Notes under the pieces: model-generated
What the model saw: only the letters and a program-made list of their open reading frames with translations
Database searches by the model: none
Told to the model about the DNA's origin: nothing
Shown: in pieces, positions 25,104 through 34,046 of the stretch
Layout: every line of letters begins with the position of its first letter
How positions within the stretch are numbered: the stretch's first letter is position 1
Assembly (NCBI RefSeq): GCF_030811555.1
Contig: NZ_JAUSQZ010000001.1
Coordinates: 248,001-312,000, forward strand
DNA from: Kineosporia succinea
GTDB lineage: Bacteria; Actinomycetota; Actinomycetes; Actinomycetales; Kineosporiaceae
Reading direction: 5' to 3'
Length of the DNA stretch: 64,000 bases
Made by a program: the position numbers and the translations under genes

Positions 25104-25838
25104 CTACTGCTGGCGCGGCGGGATCAGCGTCCAGCCGAGCGCGAACAGCACGAACGCCGAGACCATCGACAGGCTGCTGAACGACTCCGGCGCGTCGGTC
25201 ACCCGCAGGTCGGCCAGGCCCAGCCAGACCGCCAGGAAGATCACCACGACCGGCAGGCCGAGCGATCCCGGGTCGGTGCGGAAGGCGGCCATCCCGGCGG
25301 CCCACGGACGCGGTCGCACGGTGGTGTGCGGATGCGCCGGGTCGCTGTCGTCCACCACCTCGACCACTTCGACCTCGGTCTCGCGCGGCAGGCCGCGCAG
25401 AACCAGCTGGATGCCCTGCGCCACCATGATCAGGGCCGCGATCAGGGCCGGGACACGCAGCAGCATGCTGGTGCCGTCGGCCTGCTGGTCCGAGACTCCC
25501 AGCAGCACACCGAGAACCAGCACCCCGATGCCGAAACCGAGTCGCCCGGGCGAGGAGACGGTGGCGGTGCGGGTGGTGGGCATCGGCGGGGCCGGGGCGG
25601 CCGCCGCCGGCTGGCCGTAACCCGGGTCACGGTAACCGGGCTCGGCGTAACGGGTCTCGGTGTAGGCGGTCTCGGCGGTGGCGCTGGTTCCGGCCGGGCC
25701 CGTCACCGCGGCCGGCGGCACTTCCTCGTGCAGCGGGTGGTCGACGGGCGCTCCCTTGACCGGCTGCTGGAGAGAGTCAGTGCCCGGGCGGTCCGTGGGG
25801 GCGTCGACAGGCCGTGGGGTACTCGCATCGCTGGTCAT
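25104..25838 (-). CDS. Membrane protein with proline-rich N-terminal tail
   Basis: A 244-residue protein. The first about 110 residues are hydrophilic and rich in Pro, Thr and Ala with repeated Tyr/Gly/Pro units (TRYAEPGYRDPGYGQP). Four hydrophobic segments follow (LGFGIGVLVLGVLLG, ALIAALIMVAQGI, LPVVVIFLAVWLGLA, MVSAFVLFALGWTLI). I recognise no family. ATG at 25838 has GGGGAG upstream; an ATG three codons earlier (25847) is possible. It lies upstream of the hairpin shared with the neighbouring convergent gene. Confidence 0.7.
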   Translation of the reverse strand: MTSDASTPRPVDAPTDRPGTDSLQQPVKGAPVDHPLHEEVPPAAVTGPAGTSATAETAYTETRYAEPGYRDPGYGQPAAAAPAPPMPTTRTATVSSPGRLGFGIGVLVLGVLLGVSDQQADGTSMLLRVPALIAALIMVAQGIQLVLRGLPRETEVEVVEVVDDSDPAHPHTTVRPRPWAAGMAAFRTDPGSLGLPVVVIFLAVWLGLADLRVTDAPESFSSLSMVSAFVLFALGWTLIPPRQQ

Positions 25839-25952
25839 GGGTGTCATCTCCCCGATTCCGGTGAGTTTCGGCGACTCCTGGTCAACGTACGGCCGAACGG
25901 GTGACCCCGAAACTCGAGAACGCACTCCCGCCGCCCCGCGCGACGACCTCCA

Positions 25953-26531
25953 CTACCCTGCCCGCGAGCGCCGCCGCCCGGCGTAGGCCCGCACCCGCAC
26001 CCGGTTGCCGCAGTCGGCCGGGTCGCACCAGCGGCGGCTGTGGTTGCGCGTGGTGTCGAGGAAGAACCAGCCGCACCCCGGCCCCTCGCAGCGGCGCACC
26101 CGGCGCACGGCGTCCGAGAACAGCAGGTCGCCGGCCGAGAAAGCGAGCCGATGGGGGACGCGCCGGGGCGAGGACGGCTCGATCGTCACGGTGAGCGGGA
26201 GCCGGGTGCCCGAACCGGTACCGGCCTGCGCGATCGCGGATCTCCAGGCGCCGAGCACCACCTCGAGCGCCGGGCGCGGCAGTTCCCGTTCCTCGACGTG
26301 GGCGTCGAGGACGTCACCGAGCGCGTCCCGCAGCTCGCCGACCCACCCGGGACCGGCGGCCGGGAGCGGTGTCTCCGGAACGTCCGCCATCACCGCCAGC
26401 CACCCCGCGAACCCCTCGGGAGAGGCGATCCGGTCGGCCCGCCGCTGCGGGTCGAGCCGCCAGGACACCGTGTTCACCAGGTCGAGCGCAGGGTGCCCGC
26501 CGATCAGCGACCAGGCCCCGTCACGATCCAT
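25953..26531 (-). CDS. CGNR zinc-finger/ABATE-domain regulator-like protein
   Basis: A 192-residue protein with the N-terminal stress-associated ABATE-type domain (GGHPALDLVNTVSWR) and a C-terminal CGNR zinc finger. Its cysteines are in RRCEGPGCGWFFLDTTRNHS and RRWCDPADCGNRVR. Such proteins are predicted DNA- or RNA-binding regulators in actinobacteria. ATG at 26531. It is divergent from azlCD with 42 bases between the starts, so it may control that pair (inference). Confidence 0.88.
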   Translation of the reverse strand: MDRDGAWSLIGGHPALDLVNTVSWRLDPQRRADRIASPEGFAGWLAVMADVPETPLPAAGPGWVGELRDALGDVLDAHVEERELPRPALEVVLGAWRSAIAQAGTGSGTRLPLTVTIEPSSPRRVPHRLAFSAGDLLFSDAVRRVRRCEGPGCGWFFLDTTRNHSRRWCDPADCGNRVRVRAYAGRRRSRAG

Positions 26532-26573
26532 GCCCAGATGCTACATGCCCTAAATCGCGATAGACCATGTGAC

Positions 26574-27269
26574 ATGGATGAGCGGGAGGGGTGGCGCGGG
26601 GGCCTGCTGGTCGGGGCCGGGCTCGCGACCGGGTCGTTCGCCCTGGCCATGAGCTTCGGGGCGTTCGCGGTGCTGCACGGCTGGCCGGTCTGGCTCACGG
26701 TGCTGGCCTCGGCCGTGACGTTCTCCGGCTCGGCGCAGTTCGCGCTGGCCACGGCCCTGGCCGGTGGGGGCGGCGTCCTGACGGCGGTGGCCGGGGCGAC
26801 GCTGATCAACCTGCGGTTCGTGCCGATGGGCGCGGCGACGGCCCGCCACCTGCGCGGTGGGCGGCTGCGTCGCGGGCTCGAGGGGCAGGCCGTCGTCGAC
26901 GGGTCGTGGGTCGCCGCCCAGCGCGACGACGGCACGCTCGACCGGGAGAAACTGTTCGGCGCGACGCTCGTGCAGTGGCCCGCCTGGGTGGTGGGCACGG
27001 CGTGCGGGGCGCTGCTGGTGCCGTCGGCCGACTTCGCCCGCGCCTGGGGGCTCGACGTGATCTTTCCCGGGTTCTTCGCCCTGCTGCTGCTCGACGCGCT
27101 GCGCCAGAGACCCGCGACGATCCCGCTCGCCGCGCTGGCCGCGGTGCTCGCCGGGGCCGCCTGCCTGGTCGTGCCGCCGGGGGTGGCCCTGCTGGTCGCG
27201 GCCCTGGCGGCCGTCCCCGGCCTGGTGGCACCCGGCCGGGTGGCGCCCGGGCCGGTGCGGGCCCGATGA
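26574..27269 (+). CDS. AzlC-family branched-chain amino-acid exporter, large subunit
   Basis: A 231-residue membrane protein of the AzlC/BrnF family, which with AzlD exports branched-chain amino acids. Typical early segments are GSFALAMSFGAFAVLHGWPV and ASAVTFSGSAQFALATALA, followed by LINLRFVPMGAA. ATG at 26574; its stop overlaps the azlD start (ATGA). Substrate by family analogy only. Confidence 0.88.
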   Translation: MDEREGWRGGLLVGAGLATGSFALAMSFGAFAVLHGWPVWLTVLASAVTFSGSAQFALATALAGGGGVLTAVAGATLINLRFVPMGAATARHLRGGRLRRGLEGQAVVDGSWVAAQRDDGTLDREKLFGATLVQWPAWVVGTACGALLVPSADFARAWGLDVIFPGFFALLLLDALRQRPATIPLAALAAVLAGAACLVVPPGVALLVAALAAVPGLVAPGRVAPGPVRAR

Positions 27270-27571
27270 TCCTCACCGCCGTCGTCACCCTCGCCGTGAT
27301 CAACGTGCTGTTCAAGGCCGCCGGCCCGGCCCTGCTGGGCGACCGGGCCTTCCCGCCGCGGGTCGAGGCGCTGGTGACCGCCCTGCCGGTGGTGCTGCTG
27401 GCCGGCCTGCTCACGGTCGACCTGACCGGTGCGCGGTGGGAGTCCGCCGACTGGACGCTGCTGCCCGGGCTCGGCGCCGCCCTGCTGCTGCGGGTGGCCC
27501 TCGGGCGCCCGCATCTGCTGTGCCTGGCGGTGGCGGTGACTGTGACGATCGCCGTGCGGCATGCCGTCTAA
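27266..27571 (+). CDS. AzlD-family branched-chain amino-acid exporter, small subunit
   Basis: A 101-residue membrane protein with four hydrophobic segments, matching the AzlD/BrnE small-subunit pattern (VINVLFKAAGPALLG, LVTALPVVLLAGLL). Translationally coupled to azlC by an ATGA overlap; the pair forms the exporter. Confidence 0.85.
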   Translation: MILTAVVTLAVINVLFKAAGPALLGDRAFPPRVEALVTALPVVLLAGLLTVDLTGARWESADWTLLPGLGAALLLRVALGRPHLLCLAVAVTVTIAVRHAV

Positions 27572-27611
27572 GGTGGGGAACGACCCGGCGCACGACCTTG
27601 TTGAGGTGGTC

Positions 27612-28040
27612 ATGGCAACCAACAGCACGAACCGCATCTACCCGCTGCAGCTCACCAACGACGAGTGGCGGCAGAAGCTCAGCGCGGAGGAGTTCCACGT
27701 GCTGCGCGAGGCCGGTACGGAGCGCGCGTTCACGGGCGAGTACTGGGACGACCACACCGAGGGCGTCTACTCCTGCCGCGCGTGCGGCACGGAACTCTTC
27801 CGCAGCACCGAGAAGTTCGACAGCAACTGCGGCTGGCCGTCGTTCTTCGCCCCCGCCGCCGAGGGCAAGGTGGAGTACATCGAAGACCGCTCGCTCGGTG
27901 CGGTGCGCACCGAGGTGCGCTGCCTGAACTGCGGCTCGCACCTGGGCCACGTGTTCGAGGGCGAGGGCTTCGCCACCCCGACCGACAAGCGGTACTGCAT
28001 CAACTCGATCAGCATCAGGCGGGAGCCCGCGCAGGGCTGA
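27612..28040 (+). CDS. msrB: Peptide-methionine (R)-S-oxide reductase
   Basis: A 142-residue MsrB, which repairs methionine-R-sulfoxide in proteins. Zinc cysteines are in YSCRACGTELF and RCLNCGSHLGHVF. The catalytic Cys is in KRYCINSISI near the C-terminus, and NCGWPSFF is the family signature. I chose the ATG at 27612 because GAGGTGG precedes it; an in-frame ATG 17 codons earlier lacks such a site. It opens the conserved block also seen at M. tuberculosis Rv2674. Confidence 0.95.
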   Translation: MATNSTNRIYPLQLTNDEWRQKLSAEEFHVLREAGTERAFTGEYWDDHTEGVYSCRACGTELFRSTEKFDSNCGWPSFFAPAAEGKVEYIEDRSLGAVRTEVRCLNCGSHLGHVFEGEGFATPTDKRYCINSISIRREPAQG

Positions 28041-28085
28041 CCCGCGGATTCGTCGAAGGGAGCGCCCGGGTGGCAGCATCCGGGC

Positions 28086-28550
28086 GTGACCACCGACGTG
28101 CTGCACCGCCAGACCTGGCTCGACCTCGACCCCCTCACCGCCTACGCCCTGATGCGGCTGCGGGTGGACGTGTTCGTGGTCGAGCAGGAGTGCCCCTACC
28201 CCGAGCTCGACGGGCGTGACCTGGAGCCGGGCGCGGAGCACGTCTGGTTCGAGGACGCGTCCGGCCCCACCGCCTACCTGCGGCTGCTGAAGGATCCGGA
28301 CGGGGCGCTGCGCATCGGCCGGGTCCTCACCCGCGCCGACGCCCGGGGCCGTTCCCTGGCCGGGCGGCTGGTCTCGGCGTCGCTCGAGAACTGGCCGGGC
28401 CCGGCGGTTCTCGACGCCCAGGCCCACCTCACGGGGTGGTACGCCCGCTTCGGCTTCGAGGCCGACGGCCCGGAGTACATCGAGGACGGCATCCCGCACG
28501 TGCCGATGCGCAGACCGGCCGCGAACCAGGCCCGGGCGAACCAGGCCTGA
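28086..28550 (+). CDS. GNAT-family acetyltransferase (ElaA-like)
   Basis: A 154-residue N-acetyltransferase resembling ElaA. Family features are the N-terminal RLRVDVFVVEQECPYPELDGRD, the acetyl-CoA loop region RIGRVLTRADARGRSLAGRL (residues about 74-93) and WYARFGFEADGPEYIEDGIPH. The target is unknown. GTG start at 28086. The C-terminus ends in a short AANQARANQA repeat. Confidence 0.88.
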   Translation: MTTDVLHRQTWLDLDPLTAYALMRLRVDVFVVEQECPYPELDGRDLEPGAEHVWFEDASGPTAYLRLLKDPDGALRIGRVLTRADARGRSLAGRLVSASLENWPGPAVLDAQAHLTGWYARFGFEADGPEYIEDGIPHVPMRRPAANQARANQA

Positions 28551-28554
28551 GCGC

Positions 28555-28619
28555 ACCGGGCCGGGAGCGGACCGGGCCGGGAGCGGACCGGGCCTGAGCG
28601 CTCTGCGCCCAGGCCGGGT
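28555..28619. repeat. Short 16-bp tandem repeat leading into a terminator-like hairpin
   Basis: ACCGGGCCGGGAGCGG occurs twice (28555-28570, 28571-28586), followed by a third partial copy. That copy forms the left arm of an imperfect hairpin (28587-28619, ACCGGGCCTGAGCGC against GCGCCCAGGCCGGGT). It lies between the convergent GNAT and hemQ genes. Confidence 0.65.
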
Positions 28620-28627
28620 CCGGTGTC

Positions 28628-29347
28628 TCACGGCAGGGCGGTGACGATGTCGCCGATGCTCATCTTCAGGCCGGTGAAGAACGGGATCTCCTCGCGCACG
28701 TGCTTGCGCGCGTCGGTGGCCCGCAGGTCACGCATGAGGTCGACGATGCGGTGGAGCTCGTCGGCCTCGAACGCGAGCAGCCACTCGTAGTCGCCGAGCG
28801 CGAACGACGCCACCGTGTTGGCCCGCACGTCGGCGTAGCCCCGGGCGGCCTTGCCGTGCTCGATCAGCATGTCCCGGCGCTCGGCCTCGGGCAGGATGTA
28901 CCACTCGTAACTGCGCACGAACGGGTACACGCAGATGAACGGCTTCGCGTCCTCCCCCGACATGAACGCCGGCACGTGACCGCGGTTGAACTCGGCCGGG
29001 CGGTGCAGGCCGACGTTCGACCAGACCCCCTCCAGGTACGAGCCCAGCTCGGTGCGCAGGAGGTCCTTGTACGCGGCCTGGAGAACCGTGACGTCCTCGG
29101 CGTGCCACCACACCATGATGTCGGCGTCGGCGCGCATGCCGGACAGGTCGTAGATGCCGCGCACCACGACGCCCTTGGCCTCGAGCCCGGCGAAGAAGGC
29201 CTCGGCCCCGGCCTTCAGCTCGTCGCGGTCGCCCGGCTCACCGGGGAGCCGGTTCGCGGCGAAGACCGACCACATCGTGTAGCGGATGGTGTCGTTGATC
29301 TTCTCGGCGTCGGGGTGAGCGTGCGCTTCAGTTTCAGTCTGGCTCAT
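28628..29347 (-). CDS. hemQ: Coproheme decarboxylase (chlorite dismutase-like)
   Basis: A 239-residue HemQ/ChdC, the last enzyme of the coproporphyrin-dependent heme pathway; it oxidatively decarboxylates coproheme to heme b. The catalytic Tyr lies in RSYEWYILP (about residue 146) and the proximal heme His in [14 protein letters not shown]. Length is typical of actinobacterial HemQ. It is the third gene of hemE-hemG-hemQ on the minus strand, 17 bases after hemG. Confidence 0.95.
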   Translation of the reverse strand: MSQTETEAHAHPDAEKINDTIRYTMWSVFAANRLPGEPGDRDELKAGAEAFFAGLEAKGVVVRGIYDLSGMRADADIMVWWHAEDVTVLQAAYKDLLRTELGSYLEGVWSNVGLHRPAEFNRGHVPAFMSGEDAKPFICVYPFVRSYEWYILPEAERRDMLIEHGKAARGYADVRANTVASFALGDYEWLLAFEADELHRIVDLMRDLRATDARKHVREEIPFFTGLKMSIGDIVTALP

Positions 29348-29364
29348 TCTTCAATTCTCTCGTG

Positions 29365-30846
29365 TCAGCCCCGTGGCCCGTTGACCAGGGTGCGCAGATC
29401 GATCCGCAGGCCGGCGTCCAGGTCGTGGACGGCGCGATCCGCTGCGGCAATGCAGGCCGGGATGCCCACGCCGTCGAACACCGCACCGCAGACCGCCAGG
29501 CCGGGAACCCCGGCGACAGCTTCGCGGATCCGGTGCACCCGGTCCAGGTGCCCGACCTCGTACTGCGGCAGCGCGCCGCCCCAGCGCACCACTCTCGTGG
29601 CGACCGGAGTGACCTCGCGGCGCAGCACGTCACGCAGTTCGGCGACCGCCAGGTCGGACAGCTCGGCGTCGTCGCGCTGCAGAACCGTCTCCTCGCGGGC
29701 GCGTCCCAGCGAGAGCCGCACGACCAGGTTGTCCTCGCGCGTCTCGTCGCTGACCCACTTCCACTTGTTCGAGGAGAAGGTCGCGGCCTTGATCACCCGC
29801 CGCTCCACCGGCGGGATCAGCAGGCCGGTGCCGGTGAGCCCGTCGAGCTGCTCGCGCCCGATCGCGGCGGCGACCACCGCCACGCTCGCGGTCTCGACCT
29901 GCCCGAACTCGGCGGCGGCGACCGGTACCTCGGCGGCCAGCAGCTTCGCGGCGGCCGGGGCGGGAACGGCCAGGATCACGCCGTCGGCGTCGATGAACCC
30001 GGGTGCGGTGGCCGCTGCGTCACGGGTACCGGTCTCGATCCGCCAGCCGCGCTCGGTGCGCGTCAGCCCGCGAACGGTGACGCCCGTGCGGACGTCTCCC
30101 CCCGCGTCCTCAATCTTCTGGGCCAGCACCAGCGGCAGGCGACCGACACCACCACGCAGACCGGCGAACACCGGCCCCTGGGGGGCGGCGGCCTCGGGCT
30201 GGGCGGCGGGGTCGAGCAGAGGACGACCGGCCCGGGCCCGCTGCCACAGCTGCGGAACGGTGGCACGAAGGGACAACCGGTCGGCGTTGCCCGCGTAGAC
30301 ACCACCGAGCAGCGGCTCGACCAGCCGGTCGACGACGGCCCGGCCCATGCGCCACGTCACCCAGGACGCCACGTCGATGTCCTCGGTGACCCGCAGGACC
30401 TCACGGCGGCTCTCCTGGCCGACCCGGGCGACCTCTTCCTCGTCGAGGATCCCGGCCAGGCCCCGCAGGCGGGTGCGGTCGACCGGGACGCCCATGACGG
30501 TGCCCTTGGGCAGGGCGTACAAGGTGCCGCGGGAGAGCACCGACGCGGACGCGGCCCGCGGGTGCACCACGTCGTCGTCGAGGCCGAGTTCCTTGAGGAG
30601 GGCGACGCCCTCGGGCCGGCGGGCGAGCATCGACTCGGCACCGACGTCCACCGTGACCCCGCCGACCTCACCGACGGCGAGCTTGCCCCCGACGGACGGC
30701 GACGACTCCAGCACGAGCACCTCGACCGGGCGTTCACGCGGGCTGCGGTCGGGTCTCAGCTGGTTCACGAGCCGCCAGGCGGCCACCAGCCCCGAGATGC
30801 CCCCGCCGATCACGACGAACCGCCGCGCTGCGGCTGCCTCTTCCAT
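29365..30846 (-). CDS. hemG: Coproporphyrinogen III / protoporphyrinogen oxidase
   Basis: A 493-residue FAD-dependent amine-oxidase-fold enzyme (HemY/CgoX type). The dinucleotide motif VVIGGGISGLVAAWRL is at about residues 10-25. VLVLESSPSVGGK and the C-terminal FAD contact CGAVFDGVGIPACIAAA are also present. With HemQ and HemE beside it, it most likely oxidises coproporphyrinogen III to coproporphyrin III (the gene is also called hemY or cgoX). I chose the ATG at 30846, preceded by GGAAGGA; ATGs at 30870 and 30888 are possible. Confidence 0.92.
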   Translation of the reverse strand: MEEAAAARRFVVIGGGISGLVAAWRLVNQLRPDRSPRERPVEVLVLESSPSVGGKLAVGEVGGVTVDVGAESMLARRPEGVALLKELGLDDDVVHPRAASASVLSRGTLYALPKGTVMGVPVDRTRLRGLAGILDEEEVARVGQESRREVLRVTEDIDVASWVTWRMGRAVVDRLVEPLLGGVYAGNADRLSLRATVPQLWQRARAGRPLLDPAAQPEAAAPQGPVFAGLRGGVGRLPLVLAQKIEDAGGDVRTGVTVRGLTRTERGWRIETGTRDAAATAPGFIDADGVILAVPAPAAAKLLAAEVPVAAAEFGQVETASVAVVAAAIGREQLDGLTGTGLLIPPVERRVIKAATFSSNKWKWVSDETREDNLVVRLSLGRAREETVLQRDDAELSDLAVAELRDVLRREVTPVATRVVRWGGALPQYEVGHLDRVHRIREAVAGVPGLAVCGAVFDGVGIPACIAAADRAVHDLDAGLRIDLRTLVNGPRG

Positions 30847-31043
30847 GGCGTCCTTCCCGCCGCCGCTCATCGTGCCGCTCTCCGGCACGTGTGCGGCGAA
30901 CCCTTCCTCATGCCACGATCCTCCCCGGCCGGGGGGTGTACCCGGCCAGGGCCGAACGGCCCTTCCGGGGGACCGGAACGTCCGTCGTTCTGTCCGACGA
31001 CCTTACGAGACGTGTCCGGACAGCCCGCGACCGGGTACGAGAC

Positions 31044-32123
31044 CTACTGGTAGTCGGCGAATTTCCAGCCGTGCACGGCGTCGACCACGTACTTGACCTG
31101 GTCCGGGTCGGTGTCGGGCGGCACCCCGTGACCCAGGTTGAAGATGTGGCCGGAGGCGAACCGGCCGGCCGTCAGGGTCTCCCCCACCCGCCGGCGCAGC
31201 ACGTCGCGGGGGGCGAAAAGGAGTGCCGGGTCGAGGTTTCCCTGCACCGCCCGGCCCGGCCCGATCCGGGTCACGGCCTCGTCGAGCGGCACCCGGAAGT
31301 CCACGCCGACCACGTCCGCGCCGGCCTCGCCCATGGCGTGCAGCAGCTCACCGGTCTGCACCCCGAAGTGGATGCGGGGGACGGTGGGGTCCAGATCGCG
31401 CACGGCGGCCAGCACCTTCGAGGACGCCGGACGCACGAATCGCGTGTAGTCGGCGAGCGGGAGGGCGCCCACCCAGGAGTCGAAGAGCTGCACGGCGCTC
31501 GCCCCGGCGGCCACCTGCACCCGCAGGAACTCGCCGGAGATCTGGGCCAGCCGGTTCAGCAGGTCGTTCCAGAGCTGCGGGTCGGAGTACATCAGGGCCT
31601 TGGTCTTGCCCAGGTCGCGGCTCGGGCCCCCCTCGACCAGGTACGAGGCCAGGGTGAAGGGCGCTCCGGCGAAGCCGATCAGCGGGGTCGCCCCCAGCTC
31701 GGCGGTGAGCAGCCTCACCGACTCGGTGATGTCGGTGATCATGCCGGCGTCCAGCTCGGGGATCCGGTCGAGGTCGGCGCGGGTGCGGAACGGCTGCTCG
31801 ATCACCGGCCCGACGCCCGGCTTGATGTCCAGCCCGACGCCGACGGCCTTGAGCGGGACCACGATGTCGGAGAAGAAGATCGCGGCGTCCACCCCGTAGC
31901 GGCGCACCGGCTGCAGCGTGATCTCGGTGACCAGGTCCGGGCGGCGGCAGCTGTCGAGCATCGCGATGCCCTCGCGCACCTTGCGGTACTCCGGCAGCGA
32001 CCGGCCGGCCTGCCGCATGAACCAGACGGGGGTCACCTCCGGGTGCTCACCGCGGGCCGCGATCAGCAGCGGTGCGTCGTGGAGGCGGGGATCACGGGTG
32101 GCTACGGGGTACTCGGTCGGCAC
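31044..32123 (-). CDS. hemE: Uroporphyrinogen decarboxylase
   Basis: A 359-residue UroD that decarboxylates uroporphyrinogen III to coproporphyrinogen III. Signature [14 protein letters not shown] (about residues 34-47), [14 protein letters not shown] with the catalytic Asp, and [17 protein letters not shown] are visible. GTG start at 32123 with GAGGA upstream. About 200 bases separate it from hemG, so hemG-hemQ may have their own promoter. Divergent from the DUF3000 gene. Confidence 0.96.
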   Translation of the reverse strand: MPTEYPVATRDPRLHDAPLLIAARGEHPEVTPVWFMRQAGRSLPEYRKVREGIAMLDSCRRPDLVTEITLQPVRRYGVDAAIFFSDIVVPLKAVGVGLDIKPGVGPVIEQPFRTRADLDRIPELDAGMITDITESVRLLTAELGATPLIGFAGAPFTLASYLVEGGPSRDLGKTKALMYSDPQLWNDLLNRLAQISGEFLRVQVAAGASAVQLFDSWVGALPLADYTRFVRPASSKVLAAVRDLDPTVPRIHFGVQTGELLHAMGEAGADVVGVDFRVPLDEAVTRIGPGRAVQGNLDPALLFAPRDVLRRRVGETLTAGRFASGHIFNLGHGVPPDTDPDQVKYVVDAVHGWKFADYQ

Positions 32124-32279
32124 CTGGCGATCCTCTCAGGTGAGGGGCGGGCCCCGCACACTCTCCGCGTGCGGTTCCTCGGAGACCGGTCACACCGTGT
32201 GCGCGAAACGGCTGGGACAGGCCCCGGGATTGGGCGCGTCGTCCCCGATAGTGGCGATCCGTCACCGTACGCTGCGAAC

Positions 32280-32852
32280 GTGCCTGCCATGAGGATGTCC
32301 GACGACGCCCCCGAGGGTTTCCTCGACGTGGTGACGCGGTTGCGCTCCGCCAAGCTACGGCCCGAGGTGGTCGTGGAGGAGGTCCCGGCCCCCCAGCGGA
32401 TCGCCCCGTTCGCGCTGGCGCTGAGCGCCGACGTGGTCTCCGAGGACGACGAGGACCTGGCCACCGGGCGGTTCGTGCTGCTCCACGACCCGTCGGCGCC
32501 GGAGCCCTGGGAAGGCACCTACCGCGTGGTGAGTTTCATCCGGGCGGCGCTGGAGAGCGATCTGGCCACCGACCCGCTGATGGGGCAGGTGGGCTGGGCC
32601 TGGCTGCAGGAGTCGCTGTCCGCGGCCGGGGCCGACCACGTCGCCTCCGGTGGCACCATCACCCGGGTGGTGTCCGAGTCGTTCGGCGCGCTGGCCGGGC
32701 AGGCGCCCACGGTCGACATCGAGCTGCGGGCCTCGTGGACGCCGGTGAACGACGCGGTGGTGCACCTCACGGCCTGGTCGGAGCTGCTGTGCACGGTCGG
32801 CGGGCTGCCGCCGCTGGCGCCGGGGGTCACGGCGCTGCCGCGCAGGCGCTGA
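32280..32852 (+). CDS. DUF3000-family protein
   Basis: A 190-residue actinobacterial protein of unknown function (family also present as Rv2680 in M. tuberculosis, next to hemE). Visible conserved stretches: FLDVVTRLRSAKLRPEVVVEEVPAP, IAPFALALSADV, and WAWLQESLSAAGA followed by VVSESFGALAG. Starts at GTG 32280, ATG 32289 or ATG 32295 are all possible. It is divergent from hemE and precedes the LuxR-type regulator by 136 bases. Confidence 0.85.
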   Translation: MPAMRMSDDAPEGFLDVVTRLRSAKLRPEVVVEEVPAPQRIAPFALALSADVVSEDDEDLATGRFVLLHDPSAPEPWEGTYRVVSFIRAALESDLATDPLMGQVGWAWLQESLSAAGADHVASGGTITRVVSESFGALAGQAPTVDIELRASWTPVNDAVVHLTAWSELLCTVGGLPPLAPGVTALPRRR

Positions 32853-32988
32853 AGGCCTCATCCGTACGGGCTCTGGACGCCCCTACGCGCGGGTTCTCAA
32901 GTCGGCACCGGGCGGTGCCGACCCTCTTGGGGAGCAATCAATCCGGCAGCTGACATCAGCCTGGCCGAAACATCCCTGGGAGGCTGAG

Positions 32989-33588
32989 GTGACCACACTG
33001 GTGGAGCGAACAGGAGTTGCGGTGCCACGCCCGGGCCGCTTCGCCGCGATGGTCGTGGTCAACAGCCCCGCCGTCCGCGAAACCGTGGCCCACACCCTGC
33101 GCGCCATGGGTGCCCGGCACGTGCTGGAGATCAACACCGTCGCGGAGGCCCGGCAGCGCGCCGCGGCCGGGATCGCCGACCTGGTGGTGGCCGAGGCCGG
33201 CCTGCCCGACGGTTCGGGCATCGCGCTGGTGCGGGAACTGCGTCAGGCCGGGTGGCAGCGCGGCATGGTGGTCGCGACCAGTGACGACCCGTACAGCGTG
33301 CGGGCCGCTGTGGGGGCCGGGATCCGCTGCTACGTGGTCTCGGCCGCGGGCACCGGGATGCCCCGCCCGTCCGCCGACCGCGGTGAGGGCGTCGACTCGC
33401 TGTCGGCCCGCGAGATCCAGGTGCTGCAGCTGGTGGCCGAGGGCAAGTCGAACAAGGACATCGGCGTGGCCCTGGGACTGTCCGCGCTGACCGTGAAGAG
33501 CCACCTGGCCCGGATCGCCCGCAAACTGGGCACCGGCGACCGCGCGGAGATGGTGGCGACCTCGCTGCGCTCCGGCGTCATCGCCTGA
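32989..33588 (+). CDS. Atypical LuxR-type response regulator (receiver without phospho-Asp)
   Basis: A 199-residue regulator. The C-terminal LuxR helix-turn-helix is clear (LSAREIQVLQLVAEGKSNKD, then LTVKSHLARIARKLGTGDR). The N-terminal half (residues about 18-120) has the receiver pattern but lacks key acids. The usual acidic pair is replaced by VVVNSPAVRE, and the phospho-acceptor position in DLVVAEAGLPDGSG is Glu instead of Asp. It is therefore unlikely to be switched by phosphorylation. GTG at 32989 with GGGAGG upstream. No histidine kinase is nearby. Confidence 0.88.
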   Translation: MTTLVERTGVAVPRPGRFAAMVVVNSPAVRETVAHTLRAMGARHVLEINTVAEARQRAAAGIADLVVAEAGLPDGSGIALVRELRQAGWQRGMVVATSDDPYSVRAAVGAGIRCYVVSAAGTGMPRPSADRGEGVDSLSAREIQVLQLVAEGKSNKDIGVALGLSALTVKSHLARIARKLGTGDRAEMVATSLRSGVIA

Positions 33589-34046
33589 GCGGGCCGGGCT
33601 CCGCGCGTCCTCGCCGGAAGGATCGGGCATGATCCCGGCCACACGGGGGACCGGCCGGATGCGCACGCGCCCGGGCCTTTTCGTCCGTGATCACGCACGA
33701 TCCGCCTCCCGCGCGGGAGCGGTGGAGTAAATCGGTTGAGCCAAGGGCTCGATTTCTGCGCGCGGATCGGGTGATATGGGACCAGCAACGCCGGGCTTCG
33801 CCGAGGCGTGACCCGGGTCACGCCTTCGCAACGTCCCGGCGCTGCCCCGGACACGGACGCCGATCGGTGGCACCCTGACAACGTCGAGCCCTCGGCCTGA
33901 CAACCTGATGGCAGGGCTTCATCCGGTTCCCGCCGTCACTTCCGAGTCGCATCGCACACTGCACGTCACCGGGCAGAACAAGCGACACCGGCAGGCGGCA
34001 GGCTACGGTGGGGTTTGTGTCGATTGACGAAGGGAGGAGCGATTCT
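33589..34046. other. 458-base gap before RNase D gene
   Basis: No convincing gene. It contains a perfect 22-bp palindrome (33804-33825, listed separately) and a small stem GAGCC/GGCTC at about 33738-33750. Part of it (33721-33780) is less G+C-rich than its surroundings and may hold promoter sequence. Short open frames here lack ribosome sites and codon bias. Confidence 0.6.
33804..33825. promoter_or_regulatory. Perfect 22-bp palindrome
   Basis: AGGCGTGACCC followed immediately by its complement GGGTCACGCCT. The lack of a loop favours a dimeric protein-binding site over a terminator, although a cruciform or terminator for the regulator gene 215 bases upstream is possible. Confidence 0.45.

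Noticed and set aside
30891-32279. Upstream extension of the DUF3000 gene to 653 residues
   Set aside because: The extra part is antisense to hemE; the family domain starts near 32280.
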